From contig NZ_JAJONF010000039.1 in NCBI RefSeq assembly GCF_021462265.1, positions 1 through 64,000 of the forward strand: 64,000 nucleotides of DNA, in the 5' to 3' direction. Below the pieces are notes generated by a model. That model had not been told where the DNA came from. It saw nothing but the letters and a program-made list of their open reading frames with translations, and did no database searches. The DNA comes from Streptomyces shenzhenensis. Lineage in GTDB: Bacteria; Actinomycetota; Actinomycetes; Streptomycetales; Streptomycetaceae. Numbering within the stretch: position 1 is the first letter of the stretch; each line of letters starts with the position of its first letter. The position numbers and the translations under genes are program-made. This document shows, piece after piece, positions 14,014 to 23,016 of the stretch.

Positions 14014-16608
14014 CTACTCGGCCGAGGGCGCCTCACCCTCGTCCGTGCCGCTGGCCACGGCACCCTCGGCGGTCTCGTCCACGGCGTCCTCGCCGTCGAC
14101 TTCCTCCGCCTCGCTGCCGGCCTCGGCGTTACGTGCGATACCGACGACGGCATCGCGCTTGCCCAGGTTGATCAGTTGGACGCCCATGGTGTCACGGCCC
14201 GTCTCCCTGACCCCGCTGACTCGCGTACGAATCACACCGCCGGACAGGGTGATGGCGAGGATCTCGTCGTTCTCCTCGACGATCAGCGCGCCGACGAGCG
14301 AGCCGCGGTCCTCCACGATCTTGGCAGCCTTGATGCCGAGGCCGCCACGGCCCTGGACGCGGTACTCGTCGACACGGGTCCGCTTCGCGTACCCCCCGTC
14401 GGTGGCAGTGAACACGAACGTACCGGGTCGAACAACATTCATCGACAGAAGTTCATCCGCCTCACGGAAACTCATGCCCTTGACACCGGAGGTGGCCCGG
14501 CCCATGGGACGCAGAGTGTCGTCGGAGGCGGTGAACCTGATCGACTGCGCCTTCTTGCTGATCAGAAGCAGATCACTGTCCGCCGAGACCAGCTCGGCGC
14601 CGATCAGTTCGTCGTCGGAACCGTCCTCGCGCTCCCGCAGGTTGATCGCGATGACACCGCCGGAGCGGGGCGAATCGTAATCCTTCAGAGGCGTCTTCTT
14701 GACCAGACCGGCCTTGGTGGCCAGCACCAGGTAGGGCGCCGCGTCGTAGTCCCGGATCGCGAGGATCTCGGCGATCGCCTCGTCCGGCTGGAAGGCCAGC
14801 AGGTTCGCCACGTGCTGACCGCGCGCGTCCCGGCCGGCGTCCGGCAGCTCGTAGGCCTTCGCCCGGTACACCCGGCCCTTGTTGGTGAAGAACAGCAGCC
14901 AGTGGTGCGTGGTGGAGACGAAGAAGTGGTCGACGATGTCGTCTTCCTTCAGCTTCGCGCCCCGCACGCCCTTGCCGCCGCGCTTCTGCGCCCGGTAGTC
15001 GTCCGTCTTGGTCCGCTTGACGTAACCACCGCGCGTGACGGTGACCACGATGTCCTCCTCGGCGATCAGGTCCTCGATGGACATGTCACCGTCGTAGGGC
15101 ACCAGCATCGTCTTGCGGTCGTCGCCGTACTTCTCGACGATCGCGGCCAGTTCCTCGCTGACGATGCCGCGCTGCCGCACCGGCGAGGCGAGGATCTTGT
15201 TGTACTCGGTGATCTTCGCCTGGAGTTCGTCGTGCTCCTGGATGATCTTCTGGCGCTCCAGAGCGGCCAGGCGCCGCAGCTGCATCTCGAGGATGGCGTT
15301 GGCCTGGATCTCGTCGATCTCCAGGAGCTCCATCAGGCCCGTGCGCGCGATGTCGACCGTGTCACTGGCCCGGATCAGCGCGATGACCTCGTCGATCGCG
15401 TCCAGCGCCTTGAGCAGACCGCGCAGGATGTGCGCCCGCTCCTCGGCCTTGCGCAGCCTGAAGCGCGTACGGCGGACGATGACCTCGATCTGGTGCGTCA
15501 CCCAGTGCCGGATGAACGCGTCCAGCGACAGGGTGCGCGGCACGCCGTCGACCAGCGCCAGCATGTTGGCGCCGAAGTTGGTCTGCAGGTCGGTGTGCTT
15601 GTACAGGTTGTTCAGGACGACCTTGGCGACCGCGTCCCGCTTCAGCACGATCACCAGCCGCTGACCGGTACGAGACGACGTCTCGTCCCGCACGTCCGCG
15701 ATGCCGCCGACCTTGCCGTCCTTCACCAGGTCGGCGATCTTCTGCGCGAGGTTGTCGGGGTTCACCTGGTACGGCAGCTCCGTCACCACCAGGCACTGGC
15801 GGTTCTGGATCTCCTCGACCTCGACGACCGCGCGCATGGTGATCGAGCCGCGGCCCGTGCGGTAGGCCTCCTCGATGCCCTTGCGGCCGACGACCAGCGC
15901 ACCGGTCGGGAAGTCGGGGCCCTTGATCCGCTCGATCAGCGCGTCCAGGAGCTCCTCGTGCGAGGCCTCCGGGTTCTCCAGGTACCACTGGGCGCCGGCC
16001 GCGACCTCGCGCAGGTTGTGCGGCGGAATGTTGGTCGCCATGCCGACCGCGATCCCGGCCGAGCCGTTGATCAGCAGGTTCGGGAAGCGGGCCGGCAGGA
16101 CGGTCGGCTCCTGGGAGCGGCCGTCGTAGTTGTCCGTGAAGTCGACGGTCTCCTCGTCGATGTCGCGGACCATCTCCATCGACAGCGGCGCCATCTTGCA
16201 CTCGGTGTACCGCATGGCGGCCGCCGGGTCGTTGCCCGGGGAACCGAAGTTGCCGTTGGAGTCGACGAGCGGCATCCGCATCGACCAGGGCTGGGCGAGC
16301 CGGACCAGGGCGTCGTAGATGGAGGAGTCGCCGTGCGGGTGGTAGTTGCCCATGACGTCGCCGACGACACGCGCGCACTTGTAGAAGCCGCGCTCGGGGC
16401 GGTAGCCGCCGTCGTACATCGCGTACAGCACACGGCGGTGGACGGGCTTGAGGCCGTCACGGACGTCGGGCAGCGCGCGGGACACGATGACGGACATCGC
16501 GTAGTCCAGGTACGAGCGCTGCATCTCCGTTTCGAGCCCGACGGGCTCGATGCGCATGGTGTCGCCGCCCGCTGCCTCGGGCGTGACCGGGGTGTTCTCG
16601 TCGGCCAT
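14014..16608 (-). CDS. gyrA: DNA gyrase subunit A
   Basis: 864 residues. The breakage-reunion domain has the active-site tyrosine Y134 (AAMRYTECK). The quinolone-resistance region HPHGDSSIYDALVR carries Ser95 and Asp99 at the positions equivalent to E. coli S83 and D87, so it looks wild type. The C-terminal DNA-wrapping pinwheel begins near the GyrA box QKRGGKG (about residue 540). An acidic tail rich in Glu/Ala follows, as in other actinobacteria. With GyrB it introduces negative supercoils. Start ATG 42 bp after gyrB, ribosome site GGAAGGA. Confidence 0.98.
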   Translation of the reverse strand: MADENTPVTPEAAGGDTMRIEPVGLETEMQRSYLDYAMSVIVSRALPDVRDGLKPVHRRVLYAMYDGGYRPERGFYKCARVVGDVMGNYHPHGDSSIYDALVRLAQPWSMRMPLVDSNGNFGSPGNDPAAAMRYTECKMAPLSMEMVRDIDEETVDFTDNYDGRSQEPTVLPARFPNLLINGSAGIAVGMATNIPPHNLREVAAGAQWYLENPEASHEELLDALIERIKGPDFPTGALVVGRKGIEEAYRTGRGSITMRAVVEVEEIQNRQCLVVTELPYQVNPDNLAQKIADLVKDGKVGGIADVRDETSSRTGQRLVIVLKRDAVAKVVLNNLYKHTDLQTNFGANMLALVDGVPRTLSLDAFIRHWVTHQIEVIVRRTRFRLRKAEERAHILRGLLKALDAIDEVIALIRASDTVDIARTGLMELLEIDEIQANAILEMQLRRLAALERQKIIQEHDELQAKITEYNKILASPVRQRGIVSEELAAIVEKYGDDRKTMLVPYDGDMSIEDLIAEEDIVVTVTRGGYVKRTKTDDYRAQKRGGKGVRGAKLKEDDIVDHFFVSTTHHWLLFFTNKGRVYRAKAYELPDAGRDARGQHVANLLAFQPDEAIAEILAIRDYDAAPYLVLATKAGLVKKTPLKDYDSPRSGGVIAINLREREDGSDDELIGAELVSADSDLLLISKKAQSIRFTASDDTLRPMGRATSGVKGMSFREADELLSMNVVRPGTFVFTATDGGYAKRTRVDEYRVQGRGGLGIKAAKIVEDRGSLVGALIVEENDEILAITLSGGVIRTRVSGVRETGRDTMGVQLINLGKRDAVVGIARNAEAGSEAEEVDGEDAVDETAEGAVASGTDEGEAPSAE

Positions 16609-16650
16609 AGCTGGTGAAGATCCTTCCTGGTGCGGTCAGCTGAGACCGAC

Positions 16651-18696
16651 TCAGATGTCGAGGAAGCGGACGTCCTTGGCGTTGCGCTGGATGAACTGGC
16701 GGCGGGCCTCGACGTCCTCGCCCATCAGGACCGAGAACAGGTCGTCGGCCTGGGCGGCGTCATCGAGGGTGACCTGGCCGAGGACCCGGTGGTCGACGTC
16801 CATCGTGGTCACGCGCAGTTCCTCGGCGTTCATCTCGCCGAGACCCTTGAAGCGCTGGATCGAGTCCTCCCTGACGCGCTTGCCGCGCTGACGGCCGAGC
16901 TCCAGCAGCGCGTCGCGCTCGCGGTCGGAGTACGCGTACTCGACCTCGTCCCGGCCCCACTTGATCTTGTAGAGCGGAGGACGGGACAGGTACACGTGCC
17001 CCTGCTCCACCAGGTCCCGCATGAAGCGGAACAGGAAGGTCAGCAGCAGGGTGTTGATGTGCTGGCCGTCGACGTCGGCGTCCGCCATCAGGATGATCTT
17101 GTGATAGCGGAGCTTCTCGATGTCGAAGTCCTCGTGCACCCCCGTGCCGAACGCCGAGATCAGCGCCTGGATCTCCTGGTTCTGCAGGATCTTGTCGATC
17201 CGCGCCTTCTCGACGTTGAGGATCTTGCCGCGGATCGGGAGGATCGCCTGGTACTGCGGGTTGCGGCCGGACTTGGCCGAACCGCCGGCGGAGTCACCCT
17301 CGACGATGAAGATCTCGCACTTGGTGGGGTCGTTCGACTGGCAGTCGGAGAGCTTGCCCGGCAGGGACGCCGACTCGAGCAGGCCCTTGCGGCGGGTAAG
17401 GTCCCGGGCCTTGCGGGCCGCCACGCGCGCGGTGGCCGCCTGGATGCCCTTGCGGATGATGTCCGCCGCCTCGACCGGGTTGCGGTCCAGCCAGTCGTTC
17501 AGGTGCTCGTAGACCGCCTTCTGCACGAAGGTCTTGGCCTCCGTGTTGCCCAGCTTGGTCTTCGTCTGACCCTCGAACTGCGGCTCGCTCAGCTTGACCG
17601 AGATGATCGCGGTCAGCCCCTCGCGGATGTCGTCACCGGTGAGGTTGTCGTCCTTCTCACGGAGCAGCTTCTTGTCCCGCGCGTACTTGTTGATCAACGA
17701 GGTGAGCGCCGCGCGGAAGCCCTCCTCGTGGGTGCCGCCCTCGTGGGTGTGGATGATGTTGGCGAACGAGTACACACCCTCGCTGTAGCCGGTGTTCCAC
17801 TGCATGGCGACCTCGAGGGACAGGCTCTTGTCCCGGTCCTCGGCCTCCAGGTCGATGATCGTGGGGTGCACCACGTCTCCCTTGCGGGAGTTGAGGTACT
17901 TCACGTAGTCGACGATGCCGCCCTCGTAGTGGTACGTGACGGTCTTGACCTCGGCCTTCTCGTCCGCACCCGCCTCGTCCGCGCCGGCGACGGCCTTCGC
18001 CTGCTCGCGCTCGTCGGTGAGCCGGATCGTCAGGCCCTTGTTGAGGAACGCCATCTCCTGGAAGCGCCGCGACAGCGTCTCGAAGGAGTACTCGGTGGTC
18101 TCGAAGATGTCCGGGTCGGCCCAGAACGTGACCGAGGTGCCGCTCTCGCCGGTCTCCTCGTGCTTGGCCAGCGGGGCCGTGGGGACGCCCAGCTTGTAGT
18201 CCTGCGTCCAGCGGTGCCCGTCGGTCCTGACCTCGACGGCCACCTTGGTCGACAGGGCGTTCACGACGGAGACGCCGACGCCGTGCAGACCGCCGGAGAC
18301 CGCGTATCCGCCACCGCCGAACTTGCCGCCCGCGTGCAGCACGGTCAGCACGACCTCGATGGCCGGCTTGCCCTCCGAGGGCACGATGCCGACCGGGATG
18401 CCACGGCCGTTGTCGACGACACGCACGCCGCCGTCGGCGAGGATCGTCACGTCGATCGTGTCCGCGTAGCCCGCCAGAGCCTCGTCGACGGAGTTGTCCA
18501 CGACCTCCTGCACCAGGTGGTGCAGGCCGCGTTCACCGGTGGAACCGATGTACATACCGGGTCGCTTGCGGACCGCGTCCAGCCCTTCGAGCACGGTGAT
18601 GGCGCTGGCGTCGTACGAACCGGAGGCGATGGCCTCAGCGTGCACGCCGGCGTCGGTGGACGGGATGTTCTCGTTGGGGTTGCCGGAATCGGCCAC
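16651..18696 (-). CDS. gyrB: DNA gyrase subunit B
   Basis: 681 residues. The GHKL ATPase domain shows DNSVDEALAG, DNGRGIPVG and GGLHGVGVSVVNALS. The TOPRIM domain has EGDSAGGSA and the metal pair DADVDG. I start at the GTG giving VADSGNPNENIPS, preceded by AGAAAGG; the upstream in-frame ORF extends 40 codons without a ribosome site. No intein is present. It supplies the ATP-driven part of gyrase. gyrB transcription in streptomycetes is supercoiling-sensitive; the promoter must lie in the 398-bp gap upstream. Confidence 0.98.
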   Translation of the reverse strand: MADSGNPNENIPSTDAGVHAEAIASGSYDASAITVLEGLDAVRKRPGMYIGSTGERGLHHLVQEVVDNSVDEALAGYADTIDVTILADGGVRVVDNGRGIPVGIVPSEGKPAIEVVLTVLHAGGKFGGGGYAVSGGLHGVGVSVVNALSTKVAVEVRTDGHRWTQDYKLGVPTAPLAKHEETGESGTSVTFWADPDIFETTEYSFETLSRRFQEMAFLNKGLTIRLTDEREQAKAVAGADEAGADEKAEVKTVTYHYEGGIVDYVKYLNSRKGDVVHPTIIDLEAEDRDKSLSLEVAMQWNTGYSEGVYSFANIIHTHEGGTHEEGFRAALTSLINKYARDKKLLREKDDNLTGDDIREGLTAIISVKLSEPQFEGQTKTKLGNTEAKTFVQKAVYEHLNDWLDRNPVEAADIIRKGIQAATARVAARKARDLTRRKGLLESASLPGKLSDCQSNDPTKCEIFIVEGDSAGGSAKSGRNPQYQAILPIRGKILNVEKARIDKILQNQEIQALISAFGTGVHEDFDIEKLRYHKIILMADADVDGQHINTLLLTFLFRFMRDLVEQGHVYLSRPPLYKIKWGRDEVEYAYSDRERDALLELGRQRGKRVREDSIQRFKGLGEMNAEELRVTTMDVDHRVLGQVTLDDAAQADDLFSVLMGEDVEARRQFIQRNAKDVRFLDI

Positions 18697-19094
18697 GAAG
18701 CGCCCTTTCTGGCACAGCACGAGCCAGGCTCGTCGGCGGGTTGCCGGAGCGGCTGCGGCATGTTGCGTTGGTAAGCCTTGATCAGCGTTGCTCAGCTTTT
18801 CCCGGACGGTCCCCACGTTCGGGGCGGGATTGTCTCCCAGTCTACCGGTAGCGCCGACAGTGATGGGGGTTTGCCGGTACCTGAGTCCGCATGTGCCGCC
18901 CTGAACCGGCCTGTGCCGACTCCCGATATACGGATGGGGGCTCCAAGAGGCTCACAGCGGCACTCAGCGCTTTCGGCTGTCAACCCTTGGCTACTCGGGG
19001 GTCAGGTCGCGGTTCGCAACCGCGTGCGGTCGTACGACGACCGGCCGGGCCGGCCGTGAAACGGCACCGCACCCGGCTGCGATCGTGACGTAAG
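18697..19094. other. gyrB upstream region
   Basis: A 398-bp gap without a credible gene. It carries the gyrB promoter and leader. At 19008-19024 is a hairpin CGCGGTT/AACCGCG, and next to it the palindrome-rich CCGGCCGGGCCGGCCG. These probably end the minus-strand dnaN-gnd-recF-dciA transcripts. Confidence 0.55.
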
Positions 19095-19628
19095 TCACCC
19101 GTAGGTGTCCCCGGGACCCGTGCTCCCAGGGGCGCGCAGCGGGCCGTAGCGCCGGGGCGGCCCACCGGGATTGAGCACCTTGATCAGGCGTACGGTGCCG
19201 TGCCCCAGGTCCTCGTTCAGACGGGCGACCAGCGCGGGCGCGAGATGACGCAGTTGCGTCGCCCAGGCCGTGGAGTCGCACTGGACGACCAGCACCCGCT
19301 CGTCCTCGTCGTAGCGCTGCGGCACACAGTGCTTGGCCAGATCCCCGCCGACGATCTCCGGCCAGCGGCCCATCACCCCGCCCACTGCGGCCGGCGTCTC
19401 CCAACCGCGCTCGGTGATCAGCCGGTTGATCGCCGAACCCAACGCCATGGGGTCGCGGCCGTCGGCGCGCGCACCGGAGCGCAGACCACCCCGCCGCGCC
19501 TGCTTCCTCTGCTGCGCCGCGTCCCCACGCGCGCGCGCCGCCTCCCTGGCCGCCCTGAGCGCCACGCGCGCGAGGTCGACACCGGAGGGTTCCTCCGTGG
19601 GCGCCGGCCCGGGTCCGTCCGTGCTCAT
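19095..19628 (-). CDS. dciA: DciA family helicase loader (DUF721)
   Basis: 177 residues. After a charged, disordered N-terminus (about 1-60) comes the DciA domain: LGSAINRLITERGWETPAAVGGVMGRWPEIVG, then LVVQCDSTAWATQLRHLAPALVARLN and VRLIKVLNPGG. DciA is the widespread ancestral loader that delivers the replicative helicase DnaB. Its ATG overlaps the recF stop as ATGA, so it is translated together with recF. Ancestral DciA carries tail residues that bind DnaB; this tail is short and glycine-rich. Confidence 0.92.
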   Translation of the reverse strand: MSTDGPGPAPTEEPSGVDLARVALRAAREAARARGDAAQQRKQARRGGLRSGARADGRDPMALGSAINRLITERGWETPAAVGGVMGRWPEIVGGDLAKHCVPQRYDEDERVLVVQCDSTAWATQLRHLAPALVARLNEDLGHGTVRLIKVLNPGGPPRRYGPLRAPGSTGPGDTYG

Positions 19629-20782
19629 ACGCGCTCCACCGCCCCGTCCGCCACCGCGTACCGGGCCCCCGCGAGGATGTGCGGTACGTCGTCGTCCACC
19701 GCGGCGGTGACCAGCACCTGCTCCCCGGGCGCGACCAACTCCGCCAGCCGCTCCCGGCGCCGCGCGTCCAACTCGGCGAACACGTCGTCGAGCACCAGCA
19801 CCGGCTCGTTCCCCTCGGCACGCAGCAGGTCGTACGACGCGAGGCGCAGCGCCAGCGCGTACGACCAGGACTCGCCGTGCGAGGCGTACCCCTTGGCGGG
19901 CAGCTGCCCGAGCTTGAGGACCAGGTCGTCGCGGTGCGGACCGACCAGCGTCACACCCCGCTCGATCTCCTGCTTGCGGGCCTCCACCAGGGCCGCCGTC
20001 AGCTGGACGTACAGATCCTCACGCGTGTGCGCCTCACCGGGCGCCGACGGCTTGTACTCCAGCACGACCGGGCCACCGCCCGGCGCCAGCTGCTCGTACG
20101 CCTTGTCGGCCAGCGGCTGGAGCGCGGCGACCAGGTCGAGCCGCTGGGCGAGCAGCTCGGCGCCCACACGCGCGAGATGCTGGTCCCACACGTCCAGCGT
20201 CGAAAGATCCGCCCCCAGGCTCGAACTCGCTCGCCCGGGAGGTGCCCCCGTGCGGCCGCCGTGCCGCCGCGCCAGGGCCGCGGTCTTCAGCAAAGTGTTC
20301 CGCTGCTTGAGCACCCGCTCGTAGTCGGACCGCACACCGGCCATCCGCGGCGACCGCGCGGTGATCAGCTCGTCCAGGAAGCGGCGCCGCTCGCCGGGAT
20401 CGCCCTTCACCAGCGCGAGATCCTCGGGCGCGAACAGCACGGTCCGTATGATCCCCAGCACGTCACGCGGCCTGACCTGCGAGGACCTGTTGATGCGGGC
20501 GCGGTTGGACTTGCCGGGGTTGATCTCCAGCTCGACCAGCTGCTGCCGGTCGCCCTGCCGGACCTGGGCCCGGATGATCGCCCGGTCGGCACCCATGCGG
20601 ACCAGGGGAGCGTCGGAGGCGACCCGGTGGCTGCCCAGAGTGGCGAGATAGCCGACGGCCTCGACCAGATTGGTCTTGCCCTGGCCGTTGGGACCGACGA
20701 AGGCGGTGACGCCCGGGTCGAGCGGGACCTCCACCCGGGCGTAGGAGCGGAAGTCGGCCAGCGACAGATGCGTGACGTGCAT
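19625..20782 (-). CDS. recF: DNA replication and repair protein RecF
   Basis: 385 residues. Walker A GPNGQGKTN (about 30-38) and Walker B VLVLDDVFAELD (about 325-336) form the SMC-like ATPase head. It opens with the conserved LSLADFRSY. RecF helps RecR and RecO load RecA at gaps behind replication forks. I start at the ATG giving MHVTHLSL; the longer frame upstream is non-coding. Overlap ATGA with dciA downstream; gnd starts 50 bp farther up. Confidence 0.97.
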   Translation of the reverse strand: MHVTHLSLADFRSYARVEVPLDPGVTAFVGPNGQGKTNLVEAVGYLATLGSHRVASDAPLVRMGADRAIIRAQVRQGDRQQLVELEINPGKSNRARINRSSQVRPRDVLGIIRTVLFAPEDLALVKGDPGERRRFLDELITARSPRMAGVRSDYERVLKQRNTLLKTAALARRHGGRTGAPPGRASSSLGADLSTLDVWDQHLARVGAELLAQRLDLVAALQPLADKAYEQLAPGGGPVVLEYKPSAPGEAHTREDLYVQLTAALVEARKQEIERGVTLVGPHRDDLVLKLGQLPAKGYASHGESWSYALALRLASYDLLRAEGNEPVLVLDDVFAELDARRRERLAELVAPGEQVLVTAAVDDDVPHILAGARYAVADGAVERV

Positions 20783-20832
20783 GGGTGTTTCGCCGACCTC
20801 CCCGTGACCTGCTACTTCGTCTCTGCCTGGTG

Positions 20833-21708
20833 CTACTTGGCCGTTACGGCGTGGCCGCCGAACTGGTTGCGCAGCGCGGCGATCATCTTCATCTGCGGCG
20901 AGTCGTCCTGCCGGGAGGCGAACCGCGCGAACAGCGAGGCGGTGATCGCGGGCAGCGGCACCGCGTTGTCTATGGCGGCCTCCACAGTCCACCGGCCCTC
21001 GCCGGAGTCCTGTGCATAACCCTTCAGCCTGTCCAGGTGCTCGTCCTCGTCGAGGGCGTTCACCGCGAGGTCGAGCAGCCAGGAACGGATGACCGTCCCT
21101 TCCTGCCAGGAGCGGAAGACCTCGCGCACGTCCGTGACGGAGTCGACCTTCTCCAGGAGCTCCCAGCCCTCGGCGTAGGCCTGCATCATCGCGTACTCGA
21201 TGCCGTTGTGGACCATCTTCGCGAAGTGGCCCGCGCCGACCCTGCCGGCGTGCACCGAACCGAAGTCGCCCTCCGGCTTGAGCGCGTCGAAGACCGGCCG
21301 GGCCTTCTCGACGTGCTCGGCGTCGCCTCCGTACATCAGCGCGTAGCCGTTCTCCAGGCCCCAGACTCCTCCGGAGACCCCGCAGTCGACGAAGCCGATG
21401 CCCTTGGCGGCCAGCTCCTCGGCGTGCTTCTCGTCGTCCGTCCAGCGCGAGTTGCCGCCGTCGACGACCACGTCACCGGGCTCCAGAAGCTCGGCCAGCT
21501 CGTCGATCGTGGACTGCGTCGGCGCCCCGGCCGGGACCATCACCCACACCACGCGCGGCCCGCTGAGCTTGCCCACGAGCTCTTCCAGGCTGTGGACATC
21601 GGCGAGGTCCGGGTTGCGGTCGTATCCGACGACGGTGTGGCCCGCGCGGCGGATCCGCTCGCGCATGTTGCCGCCCATCTTGCCGAGGCCGACGAGACCG
21701 AGCTCCAT
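20833..21708 (-). CDS. gnd: 6-phosphogluconate dehydrogenase, decarboxylating (short, Gnd-type)
   Basis: 291 residues, the short actinobacterial/Gram-positive form. The NAD(P)-binding GLGKMGGNM is at residues 6-15. The substrate-binding DCGVSGGVWGLENGY and the catalytic-lysine segment GAGHFAKMVHNGIEYAMMQ are intact. It oxidises 6-phosphogluconate to ribulose 5-phosphate and CO2. Its position between dnaN and recF is conserved in Streptomyces. ATG start behind AAGGAACC. Confidence 0.95.
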   Translation of the reverse strand: MELGLVGLGKMGGNMRERIRRAGHTVVGYDRNPDLADVHSLEELVGKLSGPRVVWVMVPAGAPTQSTIDELAELLEPGDVVVDGGNSRWTDDEKHAEELAAKGIGFVDCGVSGGVWGLENGYALMYGGDAEHVEKARPVFDALKPEGDFGSVHAGRVGAGHFAKMVHNGIEYAMMQAYAEGWELLEKVDSVTDVREVFRSWQEGTVIRSWLLDLAVNALDEDEHLDRLKGYAQDSGEGRWTVEAAIDNAVPLPAITASLFARFASRQDDSPQMKMIAALRNQFGGHAVTAK

Positions 21709-21875
21709 CAGTTGGTTCCTTAGGTTGCGGTGTGGCAGGAGAGGCACGTTCGTGCCGTGTCCGAGCCTAATCGCGACCCTTTGCGCACAGTTGTGGGCAT
21801 AGCCGCTCACCTGGGGAAACCCGCCGTGCCACGGTGCCGGGTACCCACAGGGAACCGCCCGGCACCATGCACAGC

Positions 21876-21884
21876 TGTGGACAA
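21876..21884 (-). promoter_or_regulatory. Consensus DnaA box beyond the dnaN stop
   Basis: TGTGGACAA, the exact reverse of TTGTCCACA, sits one base past the dnaN stop codon on its downstream side. It is a better match than most boxes inside oriC and is isolated. Confidence 0.65.
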
Positions 21885-21885
21885 C

Positions 21886-23016
21886 TCAGCCGCTGAGGCG
21901 CACCGGCATGATCAGGTACTTGTAGGCCTCGTCCGCCTCCGCGTCCAGCGCCGGCTTGCCGCTGAGCAGCGCGGGCTTGGTGGACGTCGTGAACGACAGC
22001 TGGGCGACCGGCGAGTCGATGGCGCTGAGACCGTCCAGCAGGAAGGTCGGGTTGAAGGCGATCGAGATGTCGTCGCCGTCCAGCTGGGCGTCGACCCTTT
22101 CCACAGCCTGTGCGTCGTCGCTGGAACCGGCCTCCAGGATCAGCACGCCCTGCTCGAAGCTGAGCCGCACCGGCGTGTTCCGCTCGGCGACCAGGGCGAC
22201 GCGCTTGACGGCCTCCACGAAGGGGGCGGTCTCGATCACCGCGACGGAGTTGAACTCGGTCGGGAACAGCGTGCGGTACTTCGGCAGGTCGCCTTCGAGC
22301 AGCCGGGTGGTCGTCCGGCGGCCCGCGCCCTCGAAACCGATGAGCCCCTCACCGGCACCGGAGCCGGACAGGGCCAGGATGACGCTGTCGCCGCTCGTGA
22401 GGGCCTTGGCGGTGTCCAGGAGCGTCTTGGCGGGCACCAGGGCGACCGCGGAGGCCTCCGGGTTCTCCGGTTTCCACAGGAACTCACGGACCGCGAAGCG
22501 GTAGCGGTCGGTGGAGGCCAGGGTGACCGTGTCGCCCTCGATCTCGATCCGCACACCGGTCAGCACCGGCAGCGTGTCGTCACGCCCGGCGGCGATGGCC
22601 ACCTGGGAGACCGCGGAGGCGAAGACCTCACCGGGGACCGTGCCGGTCGCGTTCGGCATCTGCGGCAGGGACGGGTACTCCTCCACCGGCAGCGTGTGCA
22701 GCGTGAACCGGGACGATCCACAGACCACCGTGGCCCGTACACCGTCTGTGGAAATCTCCACCGGCCGGTTGGGGAGCGCCCGGCAGATGTCGGCGAGCAG
22801 CCGGCCCGAGACGAGGACGGTGCCCTCCTCCTCGACCTCGGTCTCGACACTGACCCGCGCGGAGACCTCGTAGTCGAAGCTGGACAGGCTCAGCTGGCCG
22901 TCCTCGGCCTTCAGCAGCAGGCCGGCGAGGACCGGCGCCGGCGGACGGGCCGGGAGGCTGCGTGCCGCCCAGGCCACTGCCTCCGCGAGTACGTCGCGTT
23001 CCACCCGGATCTTCAC
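21886..23016 (-). CDS. dnaN: DNA polymerase III subunit beta (sliding clamp)
   Basis: 376 residues, the usual length. The three repeated clamp domains can be followed: VKIRVERDVLAEAVAWAARSL at the start, TGVRIEIEGDTVTLASTDRYRFAVRE in domain 2, and the C-terminal YLIMPVRLSG. GTG start with an AGGAGG ribosome site. It tethers the polymerase and recruits clamp-binding proteins. Upstream lies oriC, and the order dnaA-oriC-dnaN is standard in Streptomyces. Confidence 0.98.
   Translation of the reverse strand: MKIRVERDVLAEAVAWAARSLPARPPAPVLAGLLLKAEDGQLSLSSFDYEVSARVSVETEVEEEGTVLVSGRLLADICRALPNRPVEISTDGVRATVVCGSSRFTLHTLPVEEYPSLPQMPNATGTVPGEVFASAVSQVAIAAGRDDTLPVLTGVRIEIEGDTVTLASTDRYRFAVREFLWKPENPEASAVALVPAKTLLDTAKALTSGDSVILALSGSGAGEGLIGFEGAGRRTTTRLLEGDLPKYRTLFPTEFNSVAVIETAPFVEAVKRVALVAERNTPVRLSFEQGVLILEAGSSDDAQAVERVDAQLDGDDISIAFNPTFLLDGLSAIDSPVAQLSFTTSTKPALLSGKPALDAEADEAYKYLIMPVRLSG

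Noticed and set aside
14014..16608. Possible quinolone-resistance change in gyrA
   Set aside because: Ser95 and Asp99 are the wild-type residues at the E. coli 83 and 87 positions.
13789..16617. 942-codon plus-strand frame opposite gyrA
   Set aside because: Fully antisense to gyrA.
16630..18774. Long plus-strand frame opposite gyrB
   Set aside because: Antisense to gyrB; no domain of its own.
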